From positions 48,581 to 112,580 of the forward strand of contig CASICI010000006.1 of NCBI GenBank assembly GCA_949373145.1: a DNA stretch of 64,000 bases, given 5' to 3'. The DNA comes from an uncultured Phycisphaerales bacterium (GTDB lineage Bacteria; Planctomycetota; Phycisphaerae; Phycisphaerales; SM1A02). Of the stretch, positions 27,791-36,812 are shown one piece after another. Positions within the stretch are counted from its first letter, which is position 1, and each line of letters begins with the position of its first letter. Under the pieces are notes generated by a model. It had not been told where the DNA came from. It saw only the letters and a program-made list of their open reading frames with translations, and ran no database searches. A program made the position numbers and the translations under genes.

Positions 27791-29269
27791 TCAGCCGAGC
27801 AGTGCGAGCACCGAGCTGGGCTGGTTGTTCGCCATGGCGAGTGCCTGAGTCGCGGCCTGGCCGAGAATCTGGGCACGGGTCATGTTCGCGGTTTCAGCCG
27901 CGAAGTCCGCATCACGGATCACGCTTTCCGCAGCCGAGGTGTTCTCGAGTGCGATCGAGAGACTGTTGATGGTGGAACCCACGGTGTTCTTCTGGAAGGC
28001 ACCAAGTCGGCCGCGCATGCCGCTGACCTGCTTGATCGCGTCTTCGACGACGCTCTGAGCCTTGCTGAGGTCACCGTTGACGACGTTGCTCAGGCCACCG
28101 GCCTTGAGCGAGTCGAGCGTGCCACTGGCCGATGAACCGAGGCTGCCGGTCGTCACGGCGTCGATGCCGAGCGAGACCTTGTTGGCCAGGTTCACCTGGG
28201 GACCGAGGTTGAAGTCGGCACCACCACCGGTGATCGAGAAGGAACTCGTACCACCGGTACCACCCGCACCGGCGAAGGCTGCATCGAGCATGAGACTCAC
28301 ATCGAAGCCTTCCGACGAGACGCGGGCCTGAAGGCCGTTGGTCGTGGCGGAGATGCCGTTGATGTTGACTTCGGCGTCGGCGCCGAATGTCTTGAGATCA
28401 TTGACCGCGGCACCATTGGCTGCGCTGGACACGAAGTTCGAACCACCGTTTTCGGACAGCTGACGGACCCGGACGAACTGGTCGGTACCGTAGCCGATGG
28501 AATCGATCTGAATGTCGTCACCAGCCGCGGCCGAAGTCGCGGTGACGCCGAGTGCGTCCGTGAACGAGTTGATCGCATTGGCGACATCGGCGATGGCGGT
28601 GCCTTCTGCGAAGGTGAACTGCTGGGTGCCCTTGTTGCCGGTGATCTCGAAGGTCACCTGACCTGCACCGTTGGCGTCGACGCCACCAGCACCATCATCA
28701 AGCAGGAATACACTGCCGGTCGTCGCGCTGTCGACGAGGGTCACGTCGACGTTCATGCTGGACCCGGCGGCATTGGAGAGCTTGGCCGAGTTGATCTTCA
28801 GATCATCGATCTGAGTCTGATCGACACCGTTCGTGGTGTACTCGAAGTTGCCGTTCAGAAGCTTGATGCCCTGGAAGGACGTCGAGTTCGCGATTCGGTC
28901 GATGCTCTGAAGGATCGAATCGATCTGAAGCTGGTTGGCTTCCTTCTCTTCGTTCGAGACACCGGCTTCGTTCGCGGTCGAGGTCACGAGGCTCTGCAGT
29001 TCGACCAGCATGCTGCTGATCTCCTGAAGACCACCTTCGGCGACGTTGACGACCTGTTCGGCGCGTTCGGCGTTGTTCATCGCCGAGTTGATCGCGGCCT
29101 TTTCGGCGCGGAGGTTCTCGCTGGCGATCAGGCCGGCGGGATCATCCGATCCGCGGACGATTCGAAGACCCGTCGAAAGACGGTTGAGGGTCTTTGAAAG
29201 ATCCATGTTCTGTTGTGAAAGGACGCGCTGGGCGACCATTGATCCGACATTTTGATTGATACGACTCAT
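27791..29269 (-). CDS. fliC: Flagellin B (intact)
   Basis: A 492-residue flagellin, the only one of three with an unbroken frame. N-terminal D0/D1 (MSRINQNVGSMVAQRVLSQQ, RLSTGLRIVRGSDDPAGLIA, ERAEQVVNVAEGGLQEISSM) and C-terminal D1/D0 (VSGMRGRLGAFQKNTVGSTI, AESVIRDADFAAETANMTRA, QILGQAATQALAMANNQPSS) are canonical. The 250-residue middle (FLLDDGAGGVDANGAGQVTF, YGTDQFVRVRQLSENGGSNF) is the variable surface region, with flagellin-IN-like strands. GGAGGA lies 5-7 nt before the ATG within CACGGAGGA. Very high nucleotide similarity to flagellin A marks a tandem duplication. Confidence 0.95.
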   Translation of the reverse strand: MSRINQNVGSMVAQRVLSQQNMDLSKTLNRLSTGLRIVRGSDDPAGLIASENLRAEKAAINSAMNNAERAEQVVNVAEGGLQEISSMLVELQSLVTSTANEAGVSNEEKEANQLQIDSILQSIDRIANSTSFQGIKLLNGNFEYTTNGVDQTQIDDLKINSAKLSNAAGSSMNVDVTLVDSATTGSVFLLDDGAGGVDANGAGQVTFEITGNKGTQQFTFAEGTAIADVANAINSFTDALGVTATSAAAGDDIQIDSIGYGTDQFVRVRQLSENGGSNFVSSAANGAAVNDLKTFGADAEVNINGISATTNGLQARVSSEGFDVSLMLDAAFAGAGGTGGTSSFSITGGGADFNLGPQVNLANKVSLGIDAVTTGSLGSSASGTLDSLKAGGLSNVVNGDLSKAQSVVEDAIKQVSGMRGRLGAFQKNTVGSTINSLSIALENTSAAESVIRDADFAAETANMTRAQILGQAATQALAMANNQPSSVLALLG

Positions 29270-29617
29270 AGGAACTCCTCCGTGAAGTAGGGGTGCGCTC
29301 GCATCGTGTGAGCGCCTGATGGAAAAAGGCGAAGGTCGGATCCCCCCGTGGGATTCGACTGTCGTCCTCCTGTGCAGACTCCATCAGCACGGAAGGAAAA
29401 GGAACTGAGAGACCTCCGGTTCTCAAGACCCGCGAGCACACCGCACGTGGCGATGAATCCGGAGCCGTGTCACTACATCGGTGACTCGGTCCCAGTACTT
29501 CACGAACATTGAGATGATTTTTGAATGACGAGACACACCACGCGCAGAAACTGCGCGCGGTGCGTCCGGATAGCGATTATCGACCGAAATACCCGATCGG
29601 TTGTTCTCTTCAGAAGA
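29270..29617. other. Intergenic region upstream of flagellin B
   Basis: A 348-bp stretch without a gene. At the flagellin B end it holds the shared CACGGAGGA ribosome/CsrA-type element (29276-29284) and a 6-bp GCGCTC/GAGCGC hairpin, without the GGA loop seen for flagellin A. At the flagellin C end (29541-29557) is a 7-bp stem CGCGCAG-AAA-CTGCGCG that may terminate flagellin C. I could not identify a confident sigma-28 or sigma-54 promoter. Confidence 0.5.
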
Positions 29618-31101
29618 TCACTGAAGAAGGGCCAGCACGTTTTGGGCCGTGCTGTTGGCGGTCTGAAGCACGGACGTGCCCGCCTGGTTGAGAATCTGAG
29701 CCCGGGTCAGCTTCGCCGTCTCGGTGGCGAAGTCCGCATCTCGAATCTTCGATTCACTGGCCGTGATGTTCTCGAGTCCCACCTGCAGCGAACGGATGTT
29801 CGTCTGAATGGTGTTGCGCTCGAACGCACCGAGTCGGCCTCGCATCTTCGAGACTTCCAGAATCGCATTGTCGAGAATGTCACTGGACAGGCTCGCATTG
29901 CCGCTGGAGAGTTCGTTGGCCTGGCCCGACTTGATCGAATCCAGGAAGAATCGATCTCCGAGTTCGGAAAGCTGGCCACCGAGTCGTGATGCCGCCACCG
30001 ATCCGATCCCCAGCGAAACCTGCTGGGAACTGTTGACGCTGGGCCCGAGCTGGAAGCTCGCCCCACCACCGGTGATCGAGAATGACGTGCTCGGTCACGC
30101 TCTGAGTGGCGAAGGCCTCGGTCAGATCGAACTGGGCTGCGAGGCCCGGTGTGTTCAATGCGATTTCAAGCCCACGGCCGCTGGCGAGCGCCCCGTTGAC
30201 GATGGCGGCGACGTCGACACCCTCGTCACGCTGACTCACGGCTCCACGCCGGAGCATCGAAGGCGCTGAATCCCGTACCACCCGCACCGACCGGTCGGAC
30301 CGAGACGAAGGCATCCGTTCCATAGTCGTTGGTGACGAAGCGAAGACCGCTCGCACCTGCTGAGTTGACGAAGACCGCCTCGACTCCGGTCGAATCCGAA
30401 ATCAGGTTGAAGGCATCCGCCATGGCGGACTGCTGCGTGCCTGGTGCGAAGGTCAGTGTCTGCGCACCATCCTTGCCGGCGATTTCAAGGGTGAGGTCAC
30501 TGTCCAGAGCGAATCCGGTGAATCCACCGGTGTTGCTCGAAAGCCAGAGATTGCCTTGTTCGGCTGGGGTGGAGATCGACACGTCGACATCGATGCTGTT
30601 CGCCGTTCCGAACCGCGCACTGTCGATTCTCGAAAACGCGACGTCGGCGGTGTTCATGCCGGATGCGGTGTACTCGAGGGAACCGTTCAGCAGGTCGAGA
30701 CCTGCGAAACTGGCCACATTCGAAATACGAGTGATCGAGTCGATCGCACTGTCGATCTGGAGTTGATTCGCCTCGACCTCGTCACGACTGACACCGCCGG
30801 TGTTGGCCGCTTCAACCACGAGGTTCTTGACGGAATTCAAGAGATCGGCGACTTCCGCGAGATAGCCCTCAGCGGTCGCAATGACCGAACTGGCGCGTTC
30901 GCCGTTGTCGATCGCCTGGGTCAGACCCTTCATCTCCGAACGAAGTCGTTCCGAGACGATCAATCCAGCCGGATCATCCGCACCACGATTGATGCGCAGT
31001 CCGGTGGACAGGCGTTGCAGGCGTACATTGAGATCGCTGTTGGTTCTGGTCAGATTGCTCTGAGCGATCATTGAAGAAACGTTCGTATTGATCCTAGCCA
31101 T
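29618..31101 (-). CDS. fliC: Flagellin C, divergent paralogue (two frameshifts)
   Basis: A third flagellin, clearly different from A and B. It starts MARINTNVSSMIAQSNLTRT, then RLSTGLRINRGADDPAGLIV and TGGVSRDEVEANQLQIDSAI, and ends LTRAQILNQAGTSVLQTANS then TAQNVLALLQ. The frame breaks at about 30246 and 30089; removing one base at each gives a continuous middle (SQRDEGVDVAAIVNGALASG, then TSFSITGGG). Total about 494 residues. GGAGG sits 8 nt before the ATG in the shared ATCACGGAGGA element. It lies directly downstream of csrA and may be cotranscribed with fliW-csrA. Multi-flagellin filaments often place such paralogues at different positions. Confidence 0.85.
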
Positions 31102-31105
31102 GGAT

Positions 31106-31142
31106 GATCCTCCGTGATGGATGGCTGGAGTCCCTGCGAGCC
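31106..31142 (-). promoter_or_regulatory. Candidate CsrA-binding leader of flagellin C
   Basis: The ribosome site is CACGGAGGA (31108-31116). About 20 nt upstream a small stem GGCT/AGCC (31123-31142) presents AGGGA, an ANGGA motif, in its loop. The arrangement parallels the flagellin A leader but with a weaker hairpin. CsrA binding is inferred. Confidence 0.45.
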
Positions 31143-31176
31143 AACGCTCGAAGTCGACTCAGGGTTGCGAGCGGAG

Positions 31177-31485
31177 TCAGGCACTCTCCCGTGCCTGAGA
31201 TGTCCGAGCTGCGATTTTCGCAGCCTTGGGCAGGACCGTCCCGCCCGCAGTTCGTTCGGCACAGGCACCAAGCCCGCGCTTCAATTCCTCGAGTCCCCCG
31301 CGATAGCTCGCGGCTTGCTCGTTTTCACGTTTGATGGCCTCGTACACCTCTTTGCGGTGTACGGCGACGGTTGCCGGGGCCTGGATGCCGATTCGCACCT
31401 TGTCACCCCGAATGTCGACGATCGTGAGTTCGATCTCGTCGCCGATCATGATTGTTTCATCGCGCTGTCTTGAAAGCACCAACAT
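31177..31485 (-). CDS. csrA: Carbon storage regulator CsrA (C-terminally extended)
   Basis: RNA-binding translational repressor. The core [37 protein letters not shown], and [16 protein letters not shown] is standard and holds the RNA-contacting N-terminal strand and the second patch. The protein is 102 residues against the usual 60-75; the extra 35 or so residues are basic and Ala-rich ([18 protein letters not shown]). The start at 31485 with AAGGGG upstream is unambiguous because homology begins there. It lies between fliW and flagellin C, the classic CsrA-FliW-flagellin partner-switch neighbourhood. An 8-bp hairpin (31177-31198) spans its stop codon. Confidence 0.93.
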   Translation of the reverse strand: MLVLSRQRDETIMIGDEIELTIVDIRGDKVRIGIQAPATVAVHRKEVYEAIKRENEQAASYRGGLEELKRGLGACAERTAGGTVLPKAAKIAARTSQARESA

Positions 31486-31601
31486 CTGGCAGCCCCTTCC
31501 TTGGAACTTGATTCTTCCGCGGATCCATCCGCGGCGGCTCAGGGTGAGCCGAAGACGGTCAGCCGACGAATCGGTGACCACGAGGTGGAAGACCCACCAG
31601 A

Positions 31602-32048
31602 TCAGGCCGGAACGGCGCGAGCCGCGGCATCAAGACGGACGATCTCCTGGCGCGTGGACCATCGCTTGTCGGCGAGGACCAGTTGCATTCCGGTGCAGTT
31701 GGCGATGTTGAGCACCAACGGTCCCTGGAGATTGAGCGTGAGTTTGTCATCACGCTTGTTGACGATGGCGAGCACCTGCGCGTCACCGATCTCACCAAGG
31801 CTCAGTTCATCCATCTGTTCGCGACGGATGTTCGCCTTGTACTCCGGAGTCCAGAGAGAGGGATCGGTCACCACGAAGGCGAGATCGGGGGATTCCACGG
31901 ACTGAAGCCAGTAGAACACGCCGTCGTCATCGGGCTGGAGAAGAACGAATCGTCGGAAGCTCGAAAAACCGAGCAGTCCGGACGGGAAGGAGACGATTCT
32001 TGAATCGTCGACTTCAACGGTGCCAAATCGTGTCGTTTCAATGTGCAC
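31602..32048 (-). CDS. fliW: Flagellar assembly factor FliW
   Basis: A 148-residue protein that binds CsrA and flagellin and so frees flagellin mRNA when flagellin is secreted. It starts [20 protein letters not shown] (GTG at 32048, with GGAG 7 nt upstream) and contains [38 protein letters not shown] and the C-terminal [20 protein letters not shown] longer in-frame upstream reading is Arg/Pro-rich and not FliW-like. It precedes csrA by 116 bp and follows flgL. Confidence 0.9.
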   Translation of the reverse strand: MHIETTRFGTVEVDDSRIVSFPSGLLGFSSFRRFVLLQPDDDGVFYWLQSVESPDLAFVVTDPSLWTPEYKANIRREQMDELSLGEIGDAQVLAIVNKRDDKLTLNLQGPLVLNIANCTGMQLVLADKRWSTRQEIVRLDAAARAVPA

Positions 32049-32192
32049 TTGGGAACTCCGAATGCATCCCGGCCAACCATTCCTTGGTCTCGACATCACC
32101 CTTACGGGATCCGACGCTGACCTCCTGTCATACTCCTGCGACCGGCCGGGGCCGAAGGAGTTTTCCCGCAACGCGCGGGGAGAGAAGACTTC

Positions 32193-34169
32193 CTATCTCA
32201 GGAAGTCGAGAAGACTGAGTTGCTGCGTGCGACTGATCGTGGCCATGCTCGCCTGCAGCTGTTGTTCGAGGAGAGCGAATTTCGTCGCCGCTTCAGCAAA
32301 GTCCAGGTCACGTACATTCGACCTGAGCGCTTGATCCTGGACCGAACGGTCCTCCTCGCGAGCCAACGAATCCGTGATTCGCCGACTCCTGACTCCGACC
32401 TCCGCTCGGGCCTCCGCGGCCCTCAAGGTGTCGTCATCCAATTGTTCTGTTGCAAACGCGATGCCTGATTCGTCATCAGCCAAAAGAGCGTCTCTGAGCT
32501 GTATGAGGTGGGTCAGGAGGCCGTCTGAGGCAACTTGTGCCTGATCCGTACCGGCAAGAATCGCACCATCGGCGGTGCCGAGAATGCCGAGGTCCTGGGC
32601 GGCTGAACTGTTGTTCAAACGCTGAACGGAGAGCTCTCCCCCGCCACCGGTGCCATCCACCAGCACGATTCCATTGCCATTGGTGTCCAGACGGACGTTG
32701 AAATCGGCTGGAACCGCGAGACCTGACGCCGAGGCGGCGTCGGAAATCGAAGTCAGCACGTCATCGACGGTGAGGGCGCCGGTGATGTCCACTGAAAACG
32801 CGCGTCCGTCCGAGAGAGAGACCTCGAAATCCATGTCCAACTGCGGATCCGGGAGGCCTGTGACCGGATCGAACCCACCGGTGACGGAACCGACGCCACG
32901 CCCGCCGTTGAAGTCCGACAACTGCGTCCCCCCACTGAAGGTCCGAACCCCCAGCTGAGTCGCGGTGTTTCCCCCGCCGACCTCGGAGATCGACATCGAT
33001 GCTCCCGACAGTTCGTTTCGGAAATTCACTCTTCGACCATCGGCATCCACATCGACGCGCACGCCGATCTGAAGCGATTCGATCGTGTTCTGCAGTTCTC
33101 CGATGGTGGAGACACCGGAGAGATCGACTTCACGGATCTGGCCCGCGTTTTCGATCCGGAGGCTGCCCATCGGAAATGAGACGCCCGGAAGATTCGAAAT
33201 GGGTGTCTGCTCGGTCAACTTCGGGTCCAGGTCGAGCCCATCCATCGTGAGTCCCGCGATGAACGTGCTGTTGAGCCCGAGATCAGAGGCCATGGTGCCA
33301 GTGTCCGTATCGGAGAAGGTGATGGGCCCCAGCGTCGGCGTGACCGCCAGTGAATTGCCTTGAATCGAGACCGAGGCGAACACATCGACGCTCTTGATCG
33401 CGAGCTGGAGCGTGTTGACGACGTCACCGACGGTATTGGCGTCACTGAGGTCCACGGTCAGTTCGGTGCCGTTGACATCGACGATCATCGACGAGGCCTC
33501 GATGCCAAGCGATCGAGCCCCGCGGACATCGGACAGAAGCGTGTCGGCCTCGAGGTTGGGATCGAGGTCCTCGAGTCCCCGCATTCTCGAACTCATGGTT
33601 CCCAGAGCATCTTCCGCGGAGACGGTGATCCCGACACCGGAACTCATGCCGAGATCCGTCTTCATGGATTCTCCGAATCCCGTGTAGCGATAGAACCCGT
33701 ACATCTCCGAGATCGGTTCCTGCGAGGTGGCTTCTCCTCCGAAGAAGTGAAGGCCGCTCTGCTCGCGGTTGGTGATGTCCACCAGCGATTGAAGAATCGA
33801 ATCGATGATCTGGGCCTGATTCGCACGTGTTTCAGGATCCGAGCCGACGCCGATCTGAGAGAGACCGATTCCCTTGGCTTCCAGGATCAGATCGTTGATG
33901 TCGCCCAGCGACTGGTCGACGGTCATGAGCATGGAATCAGCCTGCTGCAGATTTCGAAGATGCTGGGTTCGACGTTCCAGAGCGAAGTCCAGAGACCCGA
34001 TCGTCGCGGAGGCGACGGGATCGAGCGAAGGCCTGACCACTCTGACACCCGTGGCGAGCTGCGACTGGAGATTCAGAAGGCTGGTGTTGGTTCGCGTGAG
34101 ATTTCCAAGCATCATCTGACTTGAGAGCAGATTGGGCACACGGGCGATAGAACCTGGAATGGTGGACAT
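32193..34169 (-). CDS. flgL: Flagellar hook-filament junction protein FlgL
   Basis: A 658-residue hook-associated protein 3, longer than the 300-400 residues common in enterics. The ends are flagellin-like: VPNLLSSQMMLGNLTRTNTS, LQSQLATGVRVVRPSLDPVA at the N-terminus and RSNVRDLDFAEAATKFALLE, QQLQASMATISRTQQLSLLD at the C-terminus. The large middle has repeated flagellin-IN-type units (VDVNGTELTVDLSDANTVGD, GQIREVDLSGVSTIGELQNT, VDITGALTVDDVLTSISDAA). AAGGAT lies 8 nt before the ATG. It forms an operon with flgK, 21 bp upstream. Confidence 0.92.
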   Translation of the reverse strand: MSTIPGSIARVPNLLSSQMMLGNLTRTNTSLLNLQSQLATGVRVVRPSLDPVASATIGSLDFALERRTQHLRNLQQADSMLMTVDQSLGDINDLILEAKGIGLSQIGVGSDPETRANQAQIIDSILQSLVDITNREQSGLHFFGGEATSQEPISEMYGFYRYTGFGESMKTDLGMSSGVGITVSAEDALGTMSSRMRGLEDLDPNLEADTLLSDVRGARSLGIEASSMIVDVNGTELTVDLSDANTVGDVVNTLQLAIKSVDVFASVSIQGNSLAVTPTLGPITFSDTDTGTMASDLGLNSTFIAGLTMDGLDLDPKLTEQTPISNLPGVSFPMGSLRIENAGQIREVDLSGVSTIGELQNTIESLQIGVRVDVDADGRRVNFRNELSGASMSISEVGGGNTATQLGVRTFSGGTQLSDFNGGRGVGSVTGGFDPVTGLPDPQLDMDFEVSLSDGRAFSVDITGALTVDDVLTSISDAASASGLAVPADFNVRLDTNGNGIVLVDGTGGGGELSVQRLNNSSAAQDLGILGTADGAILAGTDQAQVASDGLLTHLIQLRDALLADDESGIAFATEQLDDDTLRAAEARAEVGVRSRRITDSLAREEDRSVQDQALRSNVRDLDFAEAATKFALLEQQLQASMATISRTQQLSLLDFLR

Positions 34170-34190
34170 CGTTGAGATCCTTCGAACTGA

Positions 34191-35885
34191 TCAGACGATC
34201 GACAACAGAGACTGAAGCGTCTCGTCGATGATGCTGAGATAGCGGGCGGCAGCCTGGAACTGACGCTGGTAACTGAGAAGATCGATCGCTTCTTCGTCGA
34301 GTGAGACACCACTCACGGAAGCATTCTGCGCATCAAGACTGTCACGAACCAATGATGCGCCTTGAAGCCTGGTGTTGGCGGCATCGGTTCGGACCGCGAG
34401 GTCGTTCACACCGGCCTGCCAGTACTCCTGAAGACTTCGTCCGGAAAGCGATTCCAGACCCATCTCACGAAGCTGCACCATGGCCAGAGCGGTTGCATTC
34501 GAACCCTCGACGCCCCCCCCACCGGTGGCGAGCAACGTCGGCTGCCCGGAGAGTGACTCGCTCACGGAGATGTCGACCGCGCTCGTACCCTGGAAGAATG
34601 AATTCAGACCCAGGGCGGCGAGCGCACCGCTGGAGTCCTCGCCGAATGTGAGTTCGCTTCCTGCAGGGGCGTCGATCGTGAGCCTGCCATCGGCACCCAC
34701 CGAAGCGGTCACACCGGTTCCCAACAACGAGGTCGTGATCTCGGCTCGAAGATCATTCAGGGACATGGTGGTCGGATCGACCTGGATCATGTGCGTGGAA
34801 TCGGTTCCCGTCGCGGTATTGGTCACGGTGATGAAGAAACTTCCGTTTTCAATCGGAAAAGGGACGCCTGAACCGAGGGCGCCCAGAGCGACGGTGGGAT
34901 CCTCAACCGAATACTGACCAGTCACCGAGTCCCACCCGGAGGAGCCCTGCCCCTGCGAGTGAATGCGATTCACCTGGAAGATCAGTTCACTGGCGAACGT
35001 GTCGATCTGTTCGATGGCAGGTTCGATGGTCTCGGCACGCTGCCGGAGCAGCCCTCCGATGGCACCACTCGAGACGTTGAGATCACTGCCATCGGCCTTC
35101 ACGCGAATGGTGACTTCCACATCACCATTCTTCGCTTCGGTCCGCATGGTGATCCCGCGAGATTCTCCCGCGATGACCACGGGCATCGAACCGACGAGAA
35201 CGTCGACCGCACCGTTCGCCTGATCGATCGTGGTGACATCCATCATTTCGGAAAGCTCGTCCACGAGCGTGTCGCGCTGGTCTCTGAGCGTGTTGGCCTG
35301 ACCGGCGCCGCCTTCCGTCTCGGAGATCTTGACGTTCAACTCTGCGATCTGATCGAGAATCGAATCCGCACGTTCGACCGAGACCGCAAGTCCGCGATCG
35401 GCCTCCTCGCGCAGAACGTTGTAGTCCTCGCGCAGCTGCCTGATGCCGCCCGCGAGGCTCTCACCCTGCTGGAGAACCAGGGAACGCATGCCACTGTCGC
35501 TGGGATTGTTCGCGAGCTCCGACCAACTGTTGAAGAATGCGGAGAGCTCGGAGGAGATGTCGGAATCACTCAGTTCGCCCTGAAGCATCTCGATCGATGA
35601 GAGGAAGCTCTGATCGATGGCCGCTCCGGCCTGTTCACCGATGGCCGATCGAAGACGTGCCTGCAGAGCGACATCGATCTGTCGGGTGATCGACCCGATC
35701 TGAACGCCGGTTCCGACGAACTGTCCACGACCGATGCTTTCCGGGCTTCCGGGCAGGATGCCGATGCGCTGCCGGTGGTATCCCGGGGTCGCGGCGTTGG
35801 CCATGTTGTTGCCGGCCACGCTGAGCGCTGCCTGCGAAGCGAGAATGGCCGACTGCCCGACTTGTAATGCTCCATTGAGACTCAT
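34191..35885 (-). CDS. flgK: Flagellar hook-associated protein FlgK
   Basis: A 564-residue HAP1. The N-terminus MSLNGALQVGQSAILASQAA, LSVAGNNMANAATPGYHRQR carries the rod/hook N-terminal motif, followed by GQFVGTGVQIGSITRQIDVA. The C-terminus is VSGVSLDEEAIDLLSYQRQF, QAAARYLSIIDETLQSLLSI. An AGGAG 8 nt before the ATG at 35885 fixes the start. A run of eight C at 34513-34520 encodes a Gly-rich loop and stays in frame. The gene lies 4 bp after the FlgN-like gene. Confidence 0.95.
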   Translation of the reverse strand: MSLNGALQVGQSAILASQAALSVAGNNMANAATPGYHRQRIGILPGSPESIGRGQFVGTGVQIGSITRQIDVALQARLRSAIGEQAGAAIDQSFLSSIEMLQGELSDSDISSELSAFFNSWSELANNPSDSGMRSLVLQQGESLAGGIRQLREDYNVLREEADRGLAVSVERADSILDQIAELNVKISETEGGAGQANTLRDQRDTLVDELSEMMDVTTIDQANGAVDVLVGSMPVVIAGESRGITMRTEAKNGDVEVTIRVKADGSDLNVSSGAIGGLLRQRAETIEPAIEQIDTFASELIFQVNRIHSQGQGSSGWDSVTGQYSVEDPTVALGALGSGVPFPIENGSFFITVTNTATGTDSTHMIQVDPTTMSLNDLRAEITTSLLGTGVTASVGADGRLTIDAPAGSELTFGEDSSGALAALGLNSFFQGTSAVDISVSESLSGQPTLLATGGGGVEGSNATALAMVQLREMGLESLSGRSLQEYWQAGVNDLAVRTDAANTRLQGASLVRDSLDAQNASVSGVSLDEEAIDLLSYQRQFQAAARYLSIIDETLQSLLSIV

Positions 35886-35889
35886 GGCT

Positions 35890-36417
35890 TCAGCTCCTGA
35901 TGTCGATCGCGGAATGACGCGGAGGCCCGCTGACGATTCTGCCGGTACGTTCGTAGATTCCGGAGCGGCTGAGGCCCTGCTCGACGGACTGGACGATCCC
36001 CTGCATGTGACGGGCGAGTCCTTCGGCGGCGGTCCGGACGACTCGACTTGCCGCACGGGTCTTGGCGATCAACTGCCGAAGCTCGTCCGCGATGGTGACC
36101 AGCCGGCTGCGCCTGGACCCCGAGTGTTCGATCAGATCGGACAGTGCGGGCGAGGCCTTGGTCGCGAGTCCGATCTCGGACGCGATCGCGGACGCCAGTT
36201 CGACGCGACGGTGATCGATCACGCGAATCTTCTCGAGAAGATCCCGTTCTTCCGTGGAAAGCGACACCAATGATTCGACATCCGCACCACGAAGAGACTC
36301 ACGCTGAGCCTCGACGATCTCCTCGATGCGTCGATAGTGCGCACATTGTTCGTCGAGCAGCTGCTCGAGTCGTAGAAAGCCTTCGGAAAGAACATCACTG
36401 ACTGCATTCGTGGTCAT
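35890..36417 (-). CDS. flgN: FlgN-like flagellar export chaperone
   Basis: A 175-residue helical protein. Its N-terminal half (LEQLLDEQCAHYRRIEEIVE, then AQRESLRGADVESLVSLSTE, ERDLLEKIRVIDHRR) matches the FlgN pattern of a long helix pair in which the chaperone binds FlgK and FlgL before export. The gene lies between flgJ-like and flgK, exactly where flgN belongs, and overlaps the former by 4 bp. FlgN sequences are poorly conserved, so position carries much of the call. Confidence 0.75.
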   Translation of the reverse strand: MTTNAVSDVLSEGFLRLEQLLDEQCAHYRRIEEIVEAQRESLRGADVESLVSLSTEERDLLEKIRVIDHRRVELASAIASEIGLATKASPALSDLIEHSGSRRSRLVTIADELRQLIAKTRAASRVVRTAAEGLARHMQGIVQSVEQGLSRSGIYERTGRIVSGPPRHSAIDIRS

Positions 36418-36812
36418 GCCATCACCTCTCTCTGGGGAACGATTCGGCGAAGCATGTAACGCTCGACGGATTCAACCATGGGAAAACGATCGGGACGCGA
36501 CATCGAGTCGGCGACCGCACGGTCGTAGATGGGACCGAAGCGCTTCTCGGCGTCGGTGGTCCCGAATGGCGCGGCTGCCTGGTTGTTCTCGCGAATCTTG
36601 GCGAGAATGGGCGTGATGAAGGCTTCAGCGACCAGTTTTCGGGATTCCTCCCGGATGGTCTCGACCTGCTTCTCACCCTTTTCGGTGGAGGAGAATCGTG
36701 CCACCATGTCGTCGAAGCTTTCCGGTGTTCGATTCGACGCCCCCATGACCGAAGTGAGTTCGGTGGAGTTGGAACCAAAGACGGGAAGATCAGTGGAGGA
36801 CATCGAAATCAT
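36414..36812 (-). CDS. flgJ: FlgJ-like rod-binding protein (no muramidase domain)
   Basis: A 132-residue protein with the rod-binding domain: FDDMVARFSSTEKGEKQVET, LVAEAFITPILAKIRENNQA, FGPIYDRAVADSMSRPDRFP. It corresponds to the N-terminal half of enteric FlgJ, which caps the growing rod; the peptidoglycan hydrolase half is absent, as in many single-domain FlgJ proteins, so another enzyme must open the wall. The ATG at 36812 overlaps the flgI stop (ATGA) and has GGAGG 7 nt upstream. Confidence 0.8.
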   Translation of the reverse strand: MISMSSTDLPVFGSNSTELTSVMGASNRTPESFDDMVARFSSTEKGEKQVETIREESRKLVAEAFITPILAKIRENNQAAAPFGTTDAEKRFGPIYDRAVADSMSRPDRFPMVESVERYMLRRIVPQREVMA

